From: Elusimicrobia bacterium RIFCSPHIGHO2_02_FULL_57_9
GTDB taxonomy: Bacteria > Elusimicrobiota > Elusimicrobia > UBA1565 > UBA9628
Reading direction: 5' to 3'
Assembly (NCBI GenBank): GCA_001800015.1
Contig: MGUO01000190.1
Location: 3,673 to 10,607, forward strand
DNA: 6,935 bases
A model generated the notes under the pieces. The model searched no databases. It had not been told where the DNA came from and was given only the letters and a program-made list of their open reading frames with translations. Below are positions 5,747-6,935 of the stretch, piece after piece; position 1 is the first letter of the stretch, and every line of letters begins with the position of its first letter. Made by a program: the position numbers and the translations under genes.

Positions 5747-6484
5747 ATGAACAATTTTTTAGGCCTTCCTCTCGCAGCTTCGACATTCGCAGACGATATC
5801 GACTTCGGCATCCGCCTCATCCATTACGCGATGTTCGCGATCTTCATCCTTTGGGGCATTTTCTTCACTTACCTGATCCTCCGCTATCGCCGGCGGGAGG
5901 GAGTGAGCGCCCAGCGCGAAAAGTCCCACAGCGCGCTAGGCAGCCTTATGCCCGATATCATCGTGATGGTGTTTGAAATCGCCCTGATTGCCTTCTACGC
6001 CATCCCGGTGTGGAGCCGCATCAAAATCAACTTCCCCAAGCCCGAGGCTTCCAACCAAGTCGATATCGTGGCCGAGCAATTCGCCTGGAATATCCACTAC
6101 CCCGGGCCGGACGGCAAATTCGGTCGGCGCGATCCGAGGCTGATCCATTTTTCCAACCCGATCGGACTGGACCGGAACGACGCGGCCGCCCAGGACGATA
6201 TCGTGGCGGCCAACGAGCTGCACATGCCTCTGGGCAAACCCACCCTCGTTCGCTTAAGTTCCAAGGACGTCATCCACAGTTTTTCCGTGCCGGAATTCAG
6301 AATCAAACAGGATGCCGTCCCCGGGATGGTTATCCCCGTCTGGGTCGAGCCGACGAAAGCGGGGATCTATGAGATCGCCTGCGCCCAGCTTTGCGGCTTT
6401 GCCCACAGCCTCATGCGCGCAGATGCGATCGTGCAATCCGCGCAAGATTATGACGCCTGGATTAAAAGCCGCCATGGCGACTAA
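5747..6484 (+). CDS. ctaC: Cytochrome c oxidase subunit II (CuA subunit)
   Basis: 245-residue COX2-family protein. Two membrane helices lie at about residues 24-45 and 68-89, followed by a periplasmic cupredoxin domain with the QFAWNIHYPGPDGKFG stretch (111-126). The binuclear CuA ligands are visible: H177 in DVIHSF, then C212, C216, H220 and M223 in CAQLCGFAHSLM. The residue between the cysteines that is usually Glu is Gln here (Q214). CuA accepts electrons from cytochrome c and passes them to subunit I. There is no fused C-terminal cytochrome domain as in caa3 enzymes; a separate diheme cytochrome is encoded just upstream instead. The ATG follows AGGG with only 3 nt spacing, a weak ribosome site. 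The end overlaps ctaD by 11 nt in another frame, which suggests coupled synthesis. Confidence 0.95.
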   Translation: MNNFLGLPLAASTFADDIDFGIRLIHYAMFAIFILWGIFFTYLILRYRRREGVSAQREKSHSALGSLMPDIIVMVFEIALIAFYAIPVWSRIKINFPKPEASNQVDIVAEQFAWNIHYPGPDGKFGRRDPRLIHFSNPIGLDRNDAAAQDDIVAANELHMPLGKPTLVRLSSKDVIHSFSVPEFRIKQDAVPGMVIPVWVEPTKAGIYEIACAQLCGFAHSLMRADAIVQSAQDYDAWIKSRHGD

Positions 6485-6935
6485 AACTCCGATTCATCAC
6501 GACGCTCACACCGAGCATGCCCAGGCCGGCTTTATCAATTCTTATGTTTTCTCTCTGGATCATAAAACAATCGGCCTGCAGTACCTCATCACCTCCTTTC
6601 TGTTTCTCCTGGCTGGATTCGGCCTGATGATGCTGATGCGCTGGCAGCTGGCTTTTCCGGGCACCCCCATCCCGGTGATCGGCCGCTTTCTTTCCCCGGC
6701 CCTGGCTCCCAACGGCGTTATGAGCGGCGAGTTTTACAATTCCCTGGGGGCCATGCACGGAACCATCATGGTGTTTTTGGGCATTGTCCCGCTGGCCGTG
6801 GGGGCGTTCGGCAACTACATTCTTCCTTTGCAGATCGGGGCGCCGGATATGGCTTTCCCCCGCCTGAACATGACATCCTATTGGCTGTATTTATCGGGCG
6901 GCATCCTGATGCTGTTTTCCTTCATAATGCCGGGA
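6474..6935 (+). CDS. ctaD: Cytochrome c oxidase subunit I, partial (N-terminal 154 residues)
   Basis: Open from ATG at 6474 to the window edge, where the gene is cut off. The start of haem-copper oxidase subunit I is clear: LDHKTIGLQYL (28-38), then the low-spin haem ligand His95 in AMHGTIMVF, then GAFGNYILPLQIGAPDMAFP (110-129). Equivalents of the D-channel residues N121, D132 and N139 of the Rhodobacter sphaeroides enzyme are present as N114, D125 and N132, which points to an A-type oxidase. The second Asn of the usual RMNN is Met133. The N-terminus is His-rich (five His in residues 8-15). The ATG overlaps the ctaC stop by 11 nt and has no obvious ribosome site. The copper-B and high-spin haem ligands lie beyond the window, so the catalytic site cannot be checked. 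Confidence 0.95.
   Translation, partial: MATKTPIHHDAHTEHAQAGFINSYVFSLDHKTIGLQYLITSFLFLLAGFGLMMLMRWQLAFPGTPIPVIGRFLSPALAPNGVMSGEFYNSLGAMHGTIMVFLGIVPLAVGAFGNYILPLQIGAPDMAFPRLNMTSYWLYLSGGILMLFSFIMPG

Overview
The window looks like ordinary chromosomal DNA of an aerobically respiring, probably Gram-negative bacterium. An AsmA-family protein points to an outer membrane, an A-type cytochrome c oxidase points to aerobic respiration, and a Tat export system is present. I cannot name the phylum. Few genes have a Shine-Dalgarno site, two starts are non-ATG, and the protein motifs deviate from textbook versions, which suggests a poorly sampled lineage. I see no mobile elements, RNA genes, CRISPR arrays or phage genes.

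The left two thirds (32-4961) is one minus-strand block of five tightly packed genes. In transcription order they are: tatA (twin-arginine translocase pore), a small HxxH nucleotidyltransferase resembling archaeal-type FAD synthase, tatC (twin-arginine receptor), a BT1-like (folate/biopterin transporter type) MFS protein, and a large AsmA-family protein. Every junction overlaps: three by 4 nt and one by 20 nt. A single polycistronic mRNA with translational coupling is therefore likely. An extended -10 sequence at the end of the MFS gene may give the AsmA gene its own, nearly leaderless transcript.

The right third (5028-6935) is plus-strand and divergent. It holds a diheme cytochrome c, then cytochrome c oxidase subunit II (ctaC) with its own predicted promoter, then subunit I (ctaD), which runs off the right edge. 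The cytochrome probably feeds electrons to the CuA centre of subunit II, which passes them to the haem-copper site of subunit I.

The two blocks share a 66-bp divergent intergenic region (4962-5027). It contains an almost symmetric quasi-palindrome, 4989-5023, in which each strand carries an AAGNCA / 17-nt / TGG-TANAAY extended -10 promoter. The two promoters occupy the same DNA, so the Tat operon and the oxidase genes may compete or be co-regulated.

The most unusual points are: a TatC lacking two residues that are nearly invariant in the family (E. coli E103 and E170 equivalents are Trp and Gln); the nucleotidyltransferase with altered motifs lying between tatA and tatC; and the symmetric divergent promoter. 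I found no clear-cut new defence or mobile system.
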